From contig JALMLS010000354.1 of assembly GCA_038496445.1 (NCBI GenBank), positions 496,001 to 560,000 of the forward strand: DNA of 64,000 nucleotides. The letters are read 5' to 3'. Shown here in pieces: positions 13,037-23,433 of the stretch (the first letter of the stretch is position 1; the number at the start of each line of letters is the position of its first letter). The position numbers were made by a program, and so were the translations under genes. The notes below the pieces were generated by a model. That model did no database searches and was not told the origin of the DNA. It worked only from the letters and a program-made list of their open reading frames with translations. This stretch comes from Trichosphaerium sp. ATCC 40318. Its lineage: Eukaryota > Discosea > Flabellinia > Trichosidae.

Positions 13037-13476
13037 CTATAACTGTTGTTCGTAGCGTGTTACAAACATTAACACTATCGTAGCGCTACTTTGTGCATCT
13101 GCAAGAGGAATTGCTGCGTCTCGAATGTAACCACGCCTGAAAAATGCTTTCGTTACTCTCATTATTAGTGCGACGCGTAAATCAAGGCCTTTGTCTGTTG
13201 GCAATTGCAAAGCCCACTTATCTTCCTCGCTGATAAATTTAAACTTTAACACCTTACTTACCCGTTGTGTTAGTTGCAATTCAAGCACGTAATACGCTAC
13301 ACTTACTTTTTTTTACAAAATACTTCACAAGTCGCTTCTAATTGATTTAGTATATCATCAGGCACTGGCGCTGTAATATCTATCCGTTTACGGCCAACTT
13401 GAACAACTACAACGTCAGCAACTTCCATTGATACTGCTCTCATATCTGTAGAGCGTGGTGTGGCAGAATCATCCAT
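13037..13476 (-). CDS. Small two-exon protein of unknown function (about 130 residues)
   Basis: Exon 1 runs from the ATG at 13476 to about 13307 and begins MDDSATPRSTDMRAVSMEV. A 50-nt GTAAGT...AG intron then joins phase 2 to exon 2, which ends at the TAG at 13037. The frame is kept exactly, which supports the model. The protein is mixed alpha/beta, acidic at the N-terminus, with the segment KVLKFKFISEEDKWALQLP in the middle and a hydrophobic C-terminal helix (SSATIVLMFVTRYEQQL). I see no signal peptide, membrane segment or known motif. The GTAAGT donor is the textbook form, unlike the GTACG donors of most neighbours. Confidence 0.5.
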
Positions 13477-13904
13477 TTTGTGTTGATTTTCAGCTATTGT
13501 ACGCTTTTGAGAGATTGATAAAATTAGGTATTCCAGAAAACCGAATTAACTTAATGGCGTTACCCTTAATTGGAACTGGTTAATTGTTATGTTCGGTACT
13601 AATGACATTGAATGAAACATACATCAGGATTAGTGCATTCACATAGGCTACACATATTTTCGAGCGGAATTGACAGTATCCAAACCGGGAGTCTTTTGAG
13701 TTCGTTGTACCAATTTCGCGAGTATGTCATAACAAACCCATCCTTATGAATGTGATCAAATAGATGTTATCCTACAGATACACGAACGTTGTACATGTAG
13801 GGGCAACAGCGAGCGTGGGGTGGACAACACCTTTTTCTCTTGTTCTTTTTTTTCTTTCTTTTTTTTTGAAGGTTGTGCTCACGTGTTCACCAAAAGGGCA
13901 AGAG

Positions 13905-14124
13905 GAAATAACATACCTATTATTTTGATGGTAATAAAAGTGACCTAGAAGATGAAAGAAAGGTATCTAAAAAAGAAGGACAGAATTTGCAGAGCATTCC
14001 GGATGTATGTTTTTTAGAAACATCAGCAAAAGACAGCATTAATATTGATGAAAGCTTCAATCATATCTTGAAAACAATCATATTGAATATAAGAAATCCA
14101 AATACCAGTTGTACAACAGTCTAA
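13905..14124 (+). pseudogene. 5'-truncated Ras/Rap-family GTPase fragment
   Basis: The sequence encodes only the C-terminal half of a small GTPase: the G4 motif GNKSDLEDER, the helix KVSKKEGQNLQ, the G5 motif FLETSAKDSINIDESF, and a C-terminal CTTV that reads as a CaaX prenylation box before TAA at 14122-14124. Known Ras and Rap proteins show the same order. The P-loop, switch I and switch II are absent from the preceding kilobase. Just before G4 the strand IPIILM is in another frame, so a single-base loss near 13937 separates them. There is no intron, and nine A follow the stop directly, which suggests a 5'-truncated retrocopy. A real gene whose 5' exons I missed is less likely because of the frameshift. 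Confidence 0.65.
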
Positions 14125-14315
14125 AAAAAAACACACAGAAAAGTACTCTGTTATCTAATGTAGCAATTTAAATATAAAGTGATTGTTGTTAGTGTATTGT
14201 TTTATATTACATCTCTTTAGAAACTAACAAAGTACTCTAACATACGTTTATTTAGTTACACTTCAGTATAATTGCCACGCTTTCCTAGAGAGTTGTTTTA
14301 GTGCTACAAAGGTTT

Positions 14316-15455
14316 TTAGAAAGGTATGTTACCTCGATTTACAATAAACATGACACCGTCCAAAACAAGGCCAGGGAATCCGAGCCAAAACTCCTGTACC
14401 TGTTGTCAATGATAAACAGAAACGTTCTATAACGTGCAGTGTTTGGGAATATTGTTCCTGTCCCGCGAGCAACATTGTAAAATATTCCTCCAACAATGTA
14501 AAGTACAACACCGACCAATAACACAATACAAAGAATAGAACCAATACTGATTCTACCGCCTTTCTCTACTGGAACATCGCTACTAATAGCACACGCAGCG
14601 TATGACTCAGCGGTAATATGAATGTTCGAGGAACGGTCTTCAATTTTCAAGTTATCGAGCTCTGAGAGCAAGTCAATTGGAATTAAAAAAAAACAGTTCA
14701 AAAAAAATGCTAGCGAGTCATTAATCACGTGCCTCCAGCACCTTTTTTGCATAAAATTTCAACTGAAAATAGATTAGTTTGTTTACATCATACTTAGTTT
14801 CGAACCTATTGCACTCCTTCCAAATTCGCCTCCGTTGTATCTGATACCGACACCTCTACCACTTGATAAACCACTTACGCTCACTGGAACGAAGTTACCA
14901 ACAACTGCCTGCGGAAAATGTCAGGTGGTTTTCAAAACAAATCAGTCGCTCAATCGAGCTATGAATGGTCTAGTACGCTTCTAAACATGTAGAACCACAC
15001 ATTCCAATACTGTCATTTTGACTGGAAGCTCTAGATTATCAATAAAAAAGATAAGCAAAATCTATTTTTGGTTAGAATACCCCATGTTGTTGATATTAGC
15101 CATAGTTAATTGAGTTAATGTGTCTTCTGTTGAGATCAATGTTGAGCTTCGGTCTCACGAATTCAAACGCCTGAAATGATTACATATTCATCCATAAATT
15201 CCAGCGATTTTTTTTTGTTTGATATCGGAAGAAAGTTGAAGTTTGCAATGTCAGCTTTGCAACTGTTTACACTTTTTAAGGACAACAACACCTTAGCGCG
15301 TTCATTGAAAGAATTGAAGTCAATTTTGTTAGAGTTTGTGGTTAGAGGCTCTCTACTCAAAACACGTGACCATGTTGAAAAATTAAAGAAAAAAATAATA
15401 CAAAAGCAAAGCTGTTTCGAAAAAAAGCAACAACTGAGCCCAACAGCTTAAGCAT
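14316..15455 (-). CDS. Atg27 / cation-dependent M6P-receptor-like membrane protein
   Basis: The C-terminal exons carry the hallmark of the Atg27/M6PR family: a glycine-bounded membrane helix (GSILCIVLLVGVVLYIVGG), then IFYNVARGTG, and after a short intron EFWLGFPGLVLDGVMFIV. Upstream exons give a cysteine-bearing luminal region resembling a degenerate MRH domain: NSCKADIANFNFLPIS (about 15260), GMCGSTCLEA (about 15010), GIRYNGGEFGRS (about 14850) and TAESYAACAI (about 14600). A possible signal peptide starts at the ATG at 15455 (MLKLLGSVVAFF). Proteins of this family sort cargo or membrane between Golgi, endosome and autophagosome. The 5' junctions and the splice near 14420 are not resolved. 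One donor is CAC|GTGATT (14726-14731). The start lies only 20 bases from the divergent F-box ATG. Confidence 0.55.
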
Positions 15456-15475
15456 ATTCTATTGGGTCTATTTAA

Positions 15476-16542
15476 ATGTCAAAGCGCACTGCTGTTACAT
15501 TCCACAAATCCCCAAACCCCGTTTTCTCAATACCAGAGCTAGTGTGCCACGTAATAGAGTTTGTAGATGAAGTTTCGGATGTAATGGCATTATTGGGCGT
15601 AACGGCAACGTGTTGGCAAATAACACATTCCAAATCGCTATGGAGAGATATGTCTCTTCGATTTGGTATTGACATTGACTGCCTTGCTACTCTCGCATTG
15701 ATAGAATCTAATAATATTTGGCGATCTCTATTTATACATGGTACATCAGTTAGATCGACAAAAAAAACCTGTCTTCATTCACTGTCAGTCTCTTGTAGTC
15801 TCATTGATAGTGCATGTTACAGTTCCAATATGGTGAATGGCCTTGTAATAGAACAACACAACTCATGTCTCACCAAGCCAGAACACTAAACTACTTTACC
15901 ATTTAATCCACTGCTATTAATTATGAATTAGGTGTATACAGGTTTGCTATTGGCAAATGTGCCTCTTGTAATTCAGATTGGTACAGGGTTGTCGTAACAT
16001 CTGTCATAGTTTCAAAAACAAACATAGAAGTATCTGTTGAGCTAGAATACAACAAAAAGAAATATCCTTCTCTCATAAACTTATTGGAGCGGTTGGACAC
16101 CCCAATTCATAGTAAGCTTGCTAGTAGTTTAACTAACTTTACTTACTCTGAAGTGCCACATATTTTATACATGATTGGTACATTTGGGATGGTGGAGAGA
16201 ACTTGTAACAACTATGAAGGGAGTGACTTAAATCCACGAAAAGGTGTGTTCAGCAAAACAGTTTTTTTACTATTTGCTACTTCTCTGCCGGGATTATTTC
16301 TTATTTAAATGTAAGGTACCTTCTTTTTCGATTCAAATATTCCACAAGATGCTGTTGGTGTTTTGTTTGGATTTGATCATGGGTATGTTAAGCAATCTTA
16401 TCAGAATGTTGATTGTCTTCAATCCAAAGTCCTTATAAATGATAGGTGTTCTGAAGCTCAGATACTGTCCTGTAATGCTGAAACAAAGAAATACTCTGTA
16501 TACACAAACTGGCCGCCTTTTGTAAATGAGTACTGGATATAA
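15476..16542 (+). CDS. F-box protein, C-terminal domain unrecognised
   Basis: Starts at the ATG at 15476. Residues about 15-60 form an F-box (FSIPELVCHVIEFVDEVSDV, then LLGVTATCWQIT and SLWRDM), the module that docks to Skp1 in SCF ubiquitin ligases. After introns at about 15890-15935, 16242-16312 and 16435-16444, the chain continues with a presumably substrate-binding region (RFAIGKCASCNSDWYRVVV; VLFGFDHGYVKQSYQNVDC). It ends in NWPPFVNEYWI before TAA at 16542. No LRR, kelch or WD repeat is visible, so the ligand cannot be guessed. The upstream start is nearly shared with the divergent Atg27-like gene, implying overlapping 5' leaders. Confidence 0.6.
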
Positions 16543-17536
16543 CAACGAGACATGGTGGTAGAAACATAGTTGCAAACAAAGAACAAACAAAGAAAACTGT
16601 GTCCACTTAGACTCAAAACACTTGTTGAAAATGAATTCTTGTCAAATCAATGTACCTTTTTATAAAACTCAATAAACTTGTGGGTGTGACTCTTTACCGA
16701 GCGTTTGAACGAGCTAAATGTAGATCTTTCTACTAACCAAAATGAATCTAGGGCAAGCACAAGAATGAAACAGGTTCGTGACAAGTGTATCCGACAGCAA
16801 CAATTGGTAAAAAAAATTGTTTGCTCAACAGTGTTTTAGACCTTGCTTTATCAGGTCTTTCTTCGCACTCCTACAATCCAAGACAGGCAAATAGTGGCCC
16901 ATCATGTTAGCTATTAACCTCCTTTGCATCGTATTTTATTGGCATAAATGTACGAATTCGCTTTCGTACCAAGAGAAACTTCCATCAACCACTCAAGAAA
17001 ACTACAACGTCCATTCTGTTAAAATAAAAAGAACAACTTTTTTAGCAGTGGAACTTTCGTAGTTGTAATCTCATCTGGGGCAGTACTTGTAAATGCGCCA
17101 ATTTAAGAACAGTGTAAGTGATATGAAATGCGTATATGTAAACTTCGTTGCGATTAGAAAACTAAGCAAATGATTCGAACAAACCGTTTTTTTGTCTTTT
17201 ATTTTTATTTTGAATTTGAACCACATGACACTATTGTTGACATTAAAAAGGACAACCTTTGTCTAAATACGCTGTTGGGCACTACTAACACTAGGTTAAA
17301 ATCACGTGCTTCGTATCAATAAAAATACCGTCCCTTTCCTAACCCAAACGCTAGGAAATAAGAATCTCAAAATAAAACGAAAACACGTGATGAATTAGCC
17401 TTATTTTGGAAGTAACACTATCTTGCGCACCAACAGTGGGCTAGCGCCAGCAAGTGTTTACTAGCGCGCTAGTTTTTGGTGAAACAACATTTGTTTTTTA
17501 AACTTTATCGTACCACAAGCGCAACAACTGCCGAGA
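16543..17536. other. Intergenic, about 1 kb, 5' region of the GH16 gene
   Basis: No credible coding sequence on either strand. CACGTG occurs at about 17304 and 17384 upstream of the GH16 start, and could act as E-box-like promoter sites. Confidence 0.4.
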
Positions 17537-18961
17537 ATGACTAGAAGTCTCTTCGTCACGCTTGTTATCGCATTTTTATGTAGTTATGTGCTTGGCACGT
17601 GGAACACTCCAACCATTACCGACAACAATCACTATTGGAAACAACAGATAAACGCTGGTAACGTTCAACGAGACTGGGGAGAACAATTCTCTGCTCGAAC
17701 AAAAGCTGACTTAACAGACTGGGTTGATCGAACCGGAGACGGTTTCATTGGTCGAAACAACCAGCACTTTAAGCCCGATGGCACGTTTCTTGGTGATACA
17801 AGAGGGCAAGACAACAATGATGGCTTCTTAACACTAAGATGTGGTTACTTACCTTCAAACGAACACTACACGTGGACATACAACGGGCAACAACAAACTG
17901 TTAAGTGGTACTCTGGTTTCTTTAATACAATCGATCCTGTTTGTATTCCACAAAGATTTTATGAGGCTAGAATGCGTGTATCAGCAGTCGGAAACAACGC
18001 AGCTGAAAACCTCGCTCATAGTTTTTGGATGATTGATAGAGGTCCTATTGGCGCCGCTGAGATTGATGTCACAGAGGTGGTACCCTTTGAACCAGATCGT
18101 ATGCCTACGAACGTACACAGCACCGACAACAATATGGGATACAGAGCTCCAATAACTTTGGATACAGATTGGAACTACTACGGGATGTTGGTTGAACATG
18201 ACAATATTGAATGGTTCTTTAATGGTAGACGTGTTCGTAGAATCATCAAAGTAAACGATAACCCTCTACAGTATCAATCTCTTCCAGATAATAAGTTACA
18301 TTCTGGACACACAGCAACACAACTATTCTATATTACAAGATCAGCTAAGCGTATCATTTTTGACCAAGAAGCTCTTCATGGACCTATTCCTGGAAATCCA
18401 CCTAACTTTAGAGACTCTAGATTTTATGATCTGCAAGTTGACTACGTCGCTAGATACACAGTAATAGGTACGCACCGAAAACTCATGATACCTTTGTTTG
18501 TAAATGGATGCTTTTAATAACGTTACTAAGGTCGGCCTCCACCTCCACCCTCTCCGATACCACCACCTGTAGGCGGTATATTCGCGTTGAGGAAAGGGAA
18601 CGCTCTTGACTTTGCCCTCGATGGTGGGAACGGAGGTGAAAACAATCAGAATGTTTATTTGTGGAAGTATAGCAAAACAAATGCAAACCAACACTGGATA
18701 GAGGTCAGCAGAGATAACAACTACTTTTTGTTACAAAAGAGGAATACACTCTTTTGTCTGGATGGAGGAAACGGTGGAAGCAATGGACAGAACTTAAAGC
18801 TTTATCAGTGTAACTACGGAAACGGAAACCAACAATGGAGAAAAGTTTCAATAGGAAATGGAAGATTTAGATTAGAAAAAAGAAACGCAGCTGCTTACTC
18901 TATTGATGGTAACAATGGTGGTTTTAATTCACAAAATGTAATATGTAATAATGTAATGTAA
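17537..18961 (+). CDS. Secreted GH16-family glycan hydrolase with C-terminal ricin B lectin domain (3' end disrupted)
   Basis: Residues 1-20 are a clear signal peptide ending near VLG. Residues about 40-310 match the GH16 beta-jelly-roll fold: FYEARMRVS, SFWMIDRGP and the catalytic signature EIDVTE (E-x-D-x-x-E) at about 18060, with the two glutamates as nucleophile and acid/base. GH16 enzymes cleave beta-glucans, agars or related polysaccharides; the substrate is not clear. A 63-nt intron (18468-18530) leads to a proline linker (RPPPPPSPIPPPVGG) and a ricin B-type beta-trefoil with LDGGNGG and Q-x-W repeats (QHW, QQW), a sugar-binding module. The third trefoil stops early at TAA 18959-18961. 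The same frame continues for 19 codons (YLWSSNNGNQNQQWLFESV) to a second stop at 19021, showing recent disruption. Confidence 0.8.
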
Positions 18962-18963
18962 TA
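18935..18963 (+). repeat. AATGTA-type microsatellite that introduces a stop codon
   Basis: Short AT-rich near-repeat of AATGTA/AATAATGTA units. Compared with the pattern of the other trefoil repeats (NGQNxxLxxC / NNQNVYLW), it looks like an extra 21 bases, seven codons including TAA, in the original frame. Confidence 0.6.
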
Positions 18964-19206
18964 TTTGTGGTCTTCAAATAACGGTAATCAAAACCAACAG
19001 TGGCTGTTTGAAAGTGTTTAATCACGTGCTTCTAAATAAATAGTTATAGAACACATCAAGTTGTACTTCTTGTCTCCTTGCTTTGTTACTACTTTAGTAA
19101 CAAAGATTCTCATTCTCACCAATATCTGTTCAGATACCAATAGTTCATTTGGTTGAGTCATATAGATATCGATCTAATAGAGTACAGCTGAAGTAATTTT
19201 AGTATT

Positions 19207-20935
19207 TTACAATGAATACAATAACTTGGCATTCTCGTTTAATATCTTAGACCCAATTGACTTTGCTTCCTCTAATGTCAAGTCACCATCTTGTATAAGA
19301 TCGTCTAGTACATCAGCAAGATTTTCAATACCTGTCAAAGAAAATAATGAGAAAAAAAATTAACGCTGAAAAAAAACAGTACCTCGTTTAACACCAATAA
19401 AAAACAGCTCTGGAATTTGAGAAGCATCGGTTGAAAACATTATTTTCGACATCGGAGCGAGTTCTAGTAGTGATTTGTATGCTTGTTTAATGCCTGTAAA
19501 CATGAGTAATCACTCACAGTCAAGAACTCAATGTTGAAGGTTGGAACTTACCAGATTTAGAAGCACATAGCTGTACAAGACCGCAATCCAAGTATACATT
19601 ATCATATACTGACGCTAGATAACTAGCTTCACGTGTATAAGGATAACTTGCTAATGTAATTTAAGTTAAAACTCTACAACAATTAAACCCCTAACCATGC
19701 AATAGTACAACAGGAGCGTCTTTGTACGCCTCATTTTTAAGCAACTTGCGAAGATGAAGTGGATTTGCCTTGAAAAAAAAATCACGTGTCAGCCAAAAGG
19801 TGCTTCGCTTTTTACAAAGAAACTTCGTACATAAAGAAGGTCTTCATCTGTATCTCCTAGTCCTGTATGGAACTTGCTCAAGGCGTCAGTTTCTTAAGGT
19901 ATTCTTGTTTGGATTTTGTACCTGTATAGGCAGCTTTAATGCAGCTGAAGCTGCCATACCCTTGTGGACGATGTACGCAATGAAATCCTTATGTGATATC
20001 CTTGTTGATTTTCCTGATTTTTGGTTTTCCTTCAGCTCGTTAAAGCACGCTCTAGAATAGGCTTTATTAGCTGATATACGTATTATGAGGTACAGTCGCA
20101 TACTCAACAAGGTTCTGTGGTGGCATTTCTTCAACGTTTAGGCCCGATCTGTAAGCACAAATGGATTTGAAGCCAACTTTGTTTATGTTTAGTATTTGGC
20201 GATAAAAGTGATGGGTTAACGTACCAACATTATTTGGTGGCGAATTGATGAGTGCTGTGAAGGTTTTGTCGAATTCTACAAATGACTTTGATTGTTTTGC
20301 TGTTTCTTCTGCGACATGCTGTTAAAGTACTGTTAGCGCGTAGGTAAGATATACTGGACGTCTATTTGAACCTGAACGTACTTCAAGTCTCAAAATGCGC
20401 TTTACACATCTAACGAATTTGCCGTGGTCTTCTGTTGCTATTACCGTACCTGGTATGAAGCCATCGTCGATTAGAAGTGTATCAATCTGGTTAAAGTTAA
20501 TCGCAACGGAAAACTTTTTAAAGCTTTCGAAAAGGTCCAGTTTGCGTTAAATAGCTTCGTACGTTGCGAAAGCAAGCGGAATTTAGTTCATCTGTAGAAA
20601 AAGAGCACCTCGCTTTAAGAATCTCTTCCTCTGTAACGCCTATGGACTCAAATAGTACTGCAAGCTAAAATAAATAAGGTTTGGCAACTAACAAACAAAA
20701 GTTACCTCTTTTAGAGCACGGGTATAACTGAGCGTCGTTCTCGCGTGTTTGACCTAGTTACAGTGTCAATAAAGTGATTTGACGTATAAAAACTCACCAT
20801 GGATAAATCAGAGCACTCACAGAACATTAGCGGGTATTTAGCTTGTAAATCGTCATCTTTGAGTACTGTGAGATTGTGGCAGTGTTGATCAATAATTGGA
20901 ACACTGTTTAGGTGCTTCAGCAAGTTGTTTGCCAT
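19207..20935 (-). CDS. Amidohydrolase-2 family (FluG N-terminal-like) metal hydrolase
   Basis: Start ATG at 20935: the protein opens MANNLLKHLNSVPIIDQHCH, giving the HxH metal ligands of the amidohydrolase barrel right at the N-terminus, as in FluG/PIPB2-type proteins. Later exons on the minus strand give FIPGTVIATEDHGKFVRC, HTGLGDTDEDLLY followed by ANPLHLRKLL, APVVLLHG, SYPYTREASYLASVYDNVYL, and MSKIMFSTDASQIPELFF with the terminal Asp of the metal site. These are the expected conserved blocks in order. It ends LLYSL before TAA at 19207. About eight short introns interrupt it. There is no glutamine-synthetase half, so it is the stand-alone form. The substrate is unknown; members act on amides or aromatic acids in the cytosol. 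Confidence 0.75.
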
Positions 20936-21311
20936 GACGGATAAATTTGGAGTTCACGAAATATTAAGCCACTTTTGGAGAAAAGGCACGTGCAGTATTT
21001 TGTAGAATATATCAATGGATAGGTTGCGTTCAAAACCAAGGATACTGTCGCACACAAACCGTTAAGGTTAAGCAAAGCATGACCTTTTACCATGTCTGTG
21101 GTTTTTTATGGCGTACAAACCTGGTTTTATGGACGCTCGAGAGGATGTCAGCGACTTAACGTATAAGTCAACAGGATCTCAGGCTTCGTGACCAAGCGGT
21201 CAAGAGATAGGTTCTCCAATATGTGTTGTTTGTAGGAGCCAATGTACGATAGGAATCCAACATTGATGCAAAAGGAAACGGTATCTACTTTATTGGATAG
21301 TTTGCTACAAA
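20936..21311. other. Intergenic between two minus-strand genes
   Basis: No gene seen. One CACGTG at about 20989, within 60 bases of the amidohydrolase start. Confidence 0.4.
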
Positions 21312-21789
21312 CTACATAATAATACAACAAAAAGGCTTAACTTTCGTTATTGCCTGGTTGGTAATATGCATCTCAAGACCATCTCCATTATTTACACCAA
21401 CTGATTTCAGCTGAGCTTCCTTTTCTAAAACACCACCTTTGAACATTATTTTCGTGATTGTAGGTGTTTGCGACATCTTTATTTTTGCTTGGCGCATGTG
21501 AGTTGTTTGGCCTCTACCTCCAAGGCAAACTGCCACCGCTTTCACTGCGTCAGCACATGTGCCGTCTTCTGCTAGAAAAACATCTACCGTTTGCGCTAGG
21601 TATTTGTTAAGAAAGCTTGCATAAACTAACAACACGAAGAAAAGGTAGGATACCTCCACCTAAACCAAGCCCTGCTCCGATTCCAGTGCCTCCTGATATT
21701 AGTTGCGCGTAAGGTCCGTTAGGCAGACTGTCAGTGAAGTTAATCTTAGCGATACAAGTGCTGTTTATCTCTGTTTTTACTTGATGCAT
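21312..21789 (-). CDS. Ubiquitin-fold protein with C-terminal CaaX box (MUB-like)
   Basis: Two exons, 21789-21654 and 21595-21312, are joined by a 58-nt intron that keeps the frame (phase 1), giving about 140 residues. The second exon has the order of a ubiquitin-like beta-grasp domain: TVDVFLAEDGTCADAVKAV (strand-turn-helix), TKIMFKGGVLEKEAQLKSVG (ubiquitin's lysine-27 to 48-like strand and turn) and NNGDGLEMHI (the final strand). The chain ends PFCCIIM, and CIIM is a good CaaX prenylation box. Plant and other membrane-anchored ubiquitin-fold proteins (MUBs) combine exactly these two features and recruit E2 enzymes to the plasma membrane. There is no C-terminal di-glycine, so conjugation is unlikely. 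A glycine-rich N-terminal insertion (GGTGIGAGLGLGG) is unusual. The family call is inference from pattern. Confidence 0.6.
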
Positions 21790-22280
21790 TGCCGTCTGAG
21801 TATTTGTTTGTTTGTATTGGTTGTATAATTGTTAGCAGCTCACAACGGAATAAGTAGTGCAGTTTGTTAGTTCAGAGAAATATTCCTATACCCGATACCT
21901 TCCTGCTTACCCAAACGTAATAGGAACTGTTCGTAAACGTTAATACAGAGTAACGATGGTACCTACAATTGTTTTGTAGTTCTAAAGTCACGTGATTGAT
22001 CGCAATGAATGTGCTTGTTTCTTTGTTGGGTACCCGAAACCTAAGTATTACTGGTTATTGCGTAGGCATCTAAATGCTTAAGGTTTATACTCACTCAAGA
22101 TAAATTTTAAATGAGGTAAATTCACTAAGTGATGGCTTTTTTTTATAGAGCAATGCTGATTTAGCGACATTTTGTTACTTAGTTTACTGTGCTTGACTAT
22201 TTCTGGTTAACACGTTAATAACATTAACGATAGACGAAATAACCTACAACTCCCGAAACTAAAAGGCTGTTGTACTACAC
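21790..22280. promoter_or_regulatory. Shared upstream region of divergent genes
   Basis: Spacer of 491 bases between the ATG of the ubiquitin-fold gene (minus) and that of the F-box/MORN_2 gene (plus). Contains one CACGTG (about 21991). No ORF of note. Confidence 0.4.
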
Positions 22281-23132
22281 ATGACAGCGAAACGTGAGGT
22301 ACCCAAAGTTCAAAACGAAACTGCATCTTGTACTTACCATCAAGCTTAGATTAAACCCTCAGACTCTGCTCTAGAACAACCGTATTTGTTGAATCTTCCA
22401 CTTGAGCTTCAGCTGGATATTATAGAGCTAGACTTTGAAGTATACGTAAAGTGGCCTCTCTTATCTAAGCGCACAGCGACTGCGACCAGATTTAACTATT
22501 ACCTTGAAAAACATGGTAAATGGTTTAAAAAAAAGGGAGGCTACGATGGCCACATTATCGAAGAGAATACTTATTTACACGGTAAAAGAGAAGGACAATT
22601 CAAGAAGTGGAATTGTAGCAATGTACTGATTGAAAAGTGTAATTTCTATAACGACGTCATTCACGGAGATTACATGTCTTGGGACGTAAATGGTTACCCA
22701 AAGTATCAACTTCAATACGTACACGGTGTTCTCGAAGGAGAGGCCAAGTATTGGCGTGATGGCCAGCTAAGGTTCGTAAAGAATTATGCGAATAACAAAC
22801 GCGAAGGAGAATACAAATGCTGGAACGCAGAAGGTCTTCTGCAGCGTCACTTTCATTACGTTAATGGTAATCTTGAAGGAGAGGCAAGGCACTGGTATAG
22901 TAACGGACAAATATACGCACTAATACGATATGTTGAAGATAGTCCTTCAAATGAGTATACGTATTGGTACAACAACGGACAGATGCGGAAACAAAGTAAG
23001 TCTAAAAAGGGCAGAAAAGGTAAAGAAATCATTGATATTCGCACGTGGTGCCGTAACGGGCAGAAAAGGCATTGCAAGCGCAGAAAAAGGAGAAGCCGAC
23101 GTAATAAACCATCTAACGTAAAGAATCTATAA
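22281..23132 (+). CDS. F-box-like protein with MORN_2 (YwqK-type) repeats
   Basis: A short first exon (22281-22298, MTAKRE) and a 51-nt GTACCC...TTAG intron (22299-22349) lead in frame to the main exon. That exon has no ATG of its own before the domain, which is why I place the start here. Residues about 20-45 read as an F-box (LPLELQLDIIELDF ... WPLLSKRTA). Then come at least five repeats of the pattern W..NG.....Y..G..EGE: KREGQFKKWN, DYMSWDVNG, LEGEAKYWRDGQL, REGEYKCWNAEG, LEGEARHWYSNGQ, YTYWYNNGQ. The C-terminus is strongly basic (KRRKRRSRRN). Giant viruses of amoebae (Marseilleviridae) carry F-box and MORN-repeat proteins of this general kind, so an exchange is possible. A decayed paralogue lies at 56900-57461. 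Confidence 0.7.
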
Positions 23133-23433
23133 ACTAAGTTACAACAAATAAATTGAAGTTTACCCAGTTTACCCTATTGTGTAGCTTTTTTTCAGTTTTT
23201 GTTCATTGTAATTACAACTTCACACTTTAATGGCCAAAGAGCACAAGCAAAGACATACAGCTGGCCGTCATATCAGCACTTGTCTTGAACGAGAAGAAGG
23301 ATGTCAACTCTTTGCCTATGCCATTTTACGTACTTTGTAAAAAAAGGAGTGGATGTAAACTTAGAGTAGCTGCCGAAAAAACTTTATTGTTGTACAAGAT
23401 TAATTTTTTTGTTGTTTGTTCAGTCATTTACTT
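23133..23433. other. Intergenic between converging genes
   Basis: 3' flanks of the F-box/MORN_2 gene and the GABA-B-like receptor gene. Contains ORF-like stretches without support. Confidence 0.4.

Noticed and set aside
15176-15451. Plus-strand ORF of 91 codons, helical
   Set aside because: The minus strand here reads as exons of the Atg27-like gene (NSCKADIANFNFLPIS), which fits the neighbouring exons better; the ORF remains a weak alternative.
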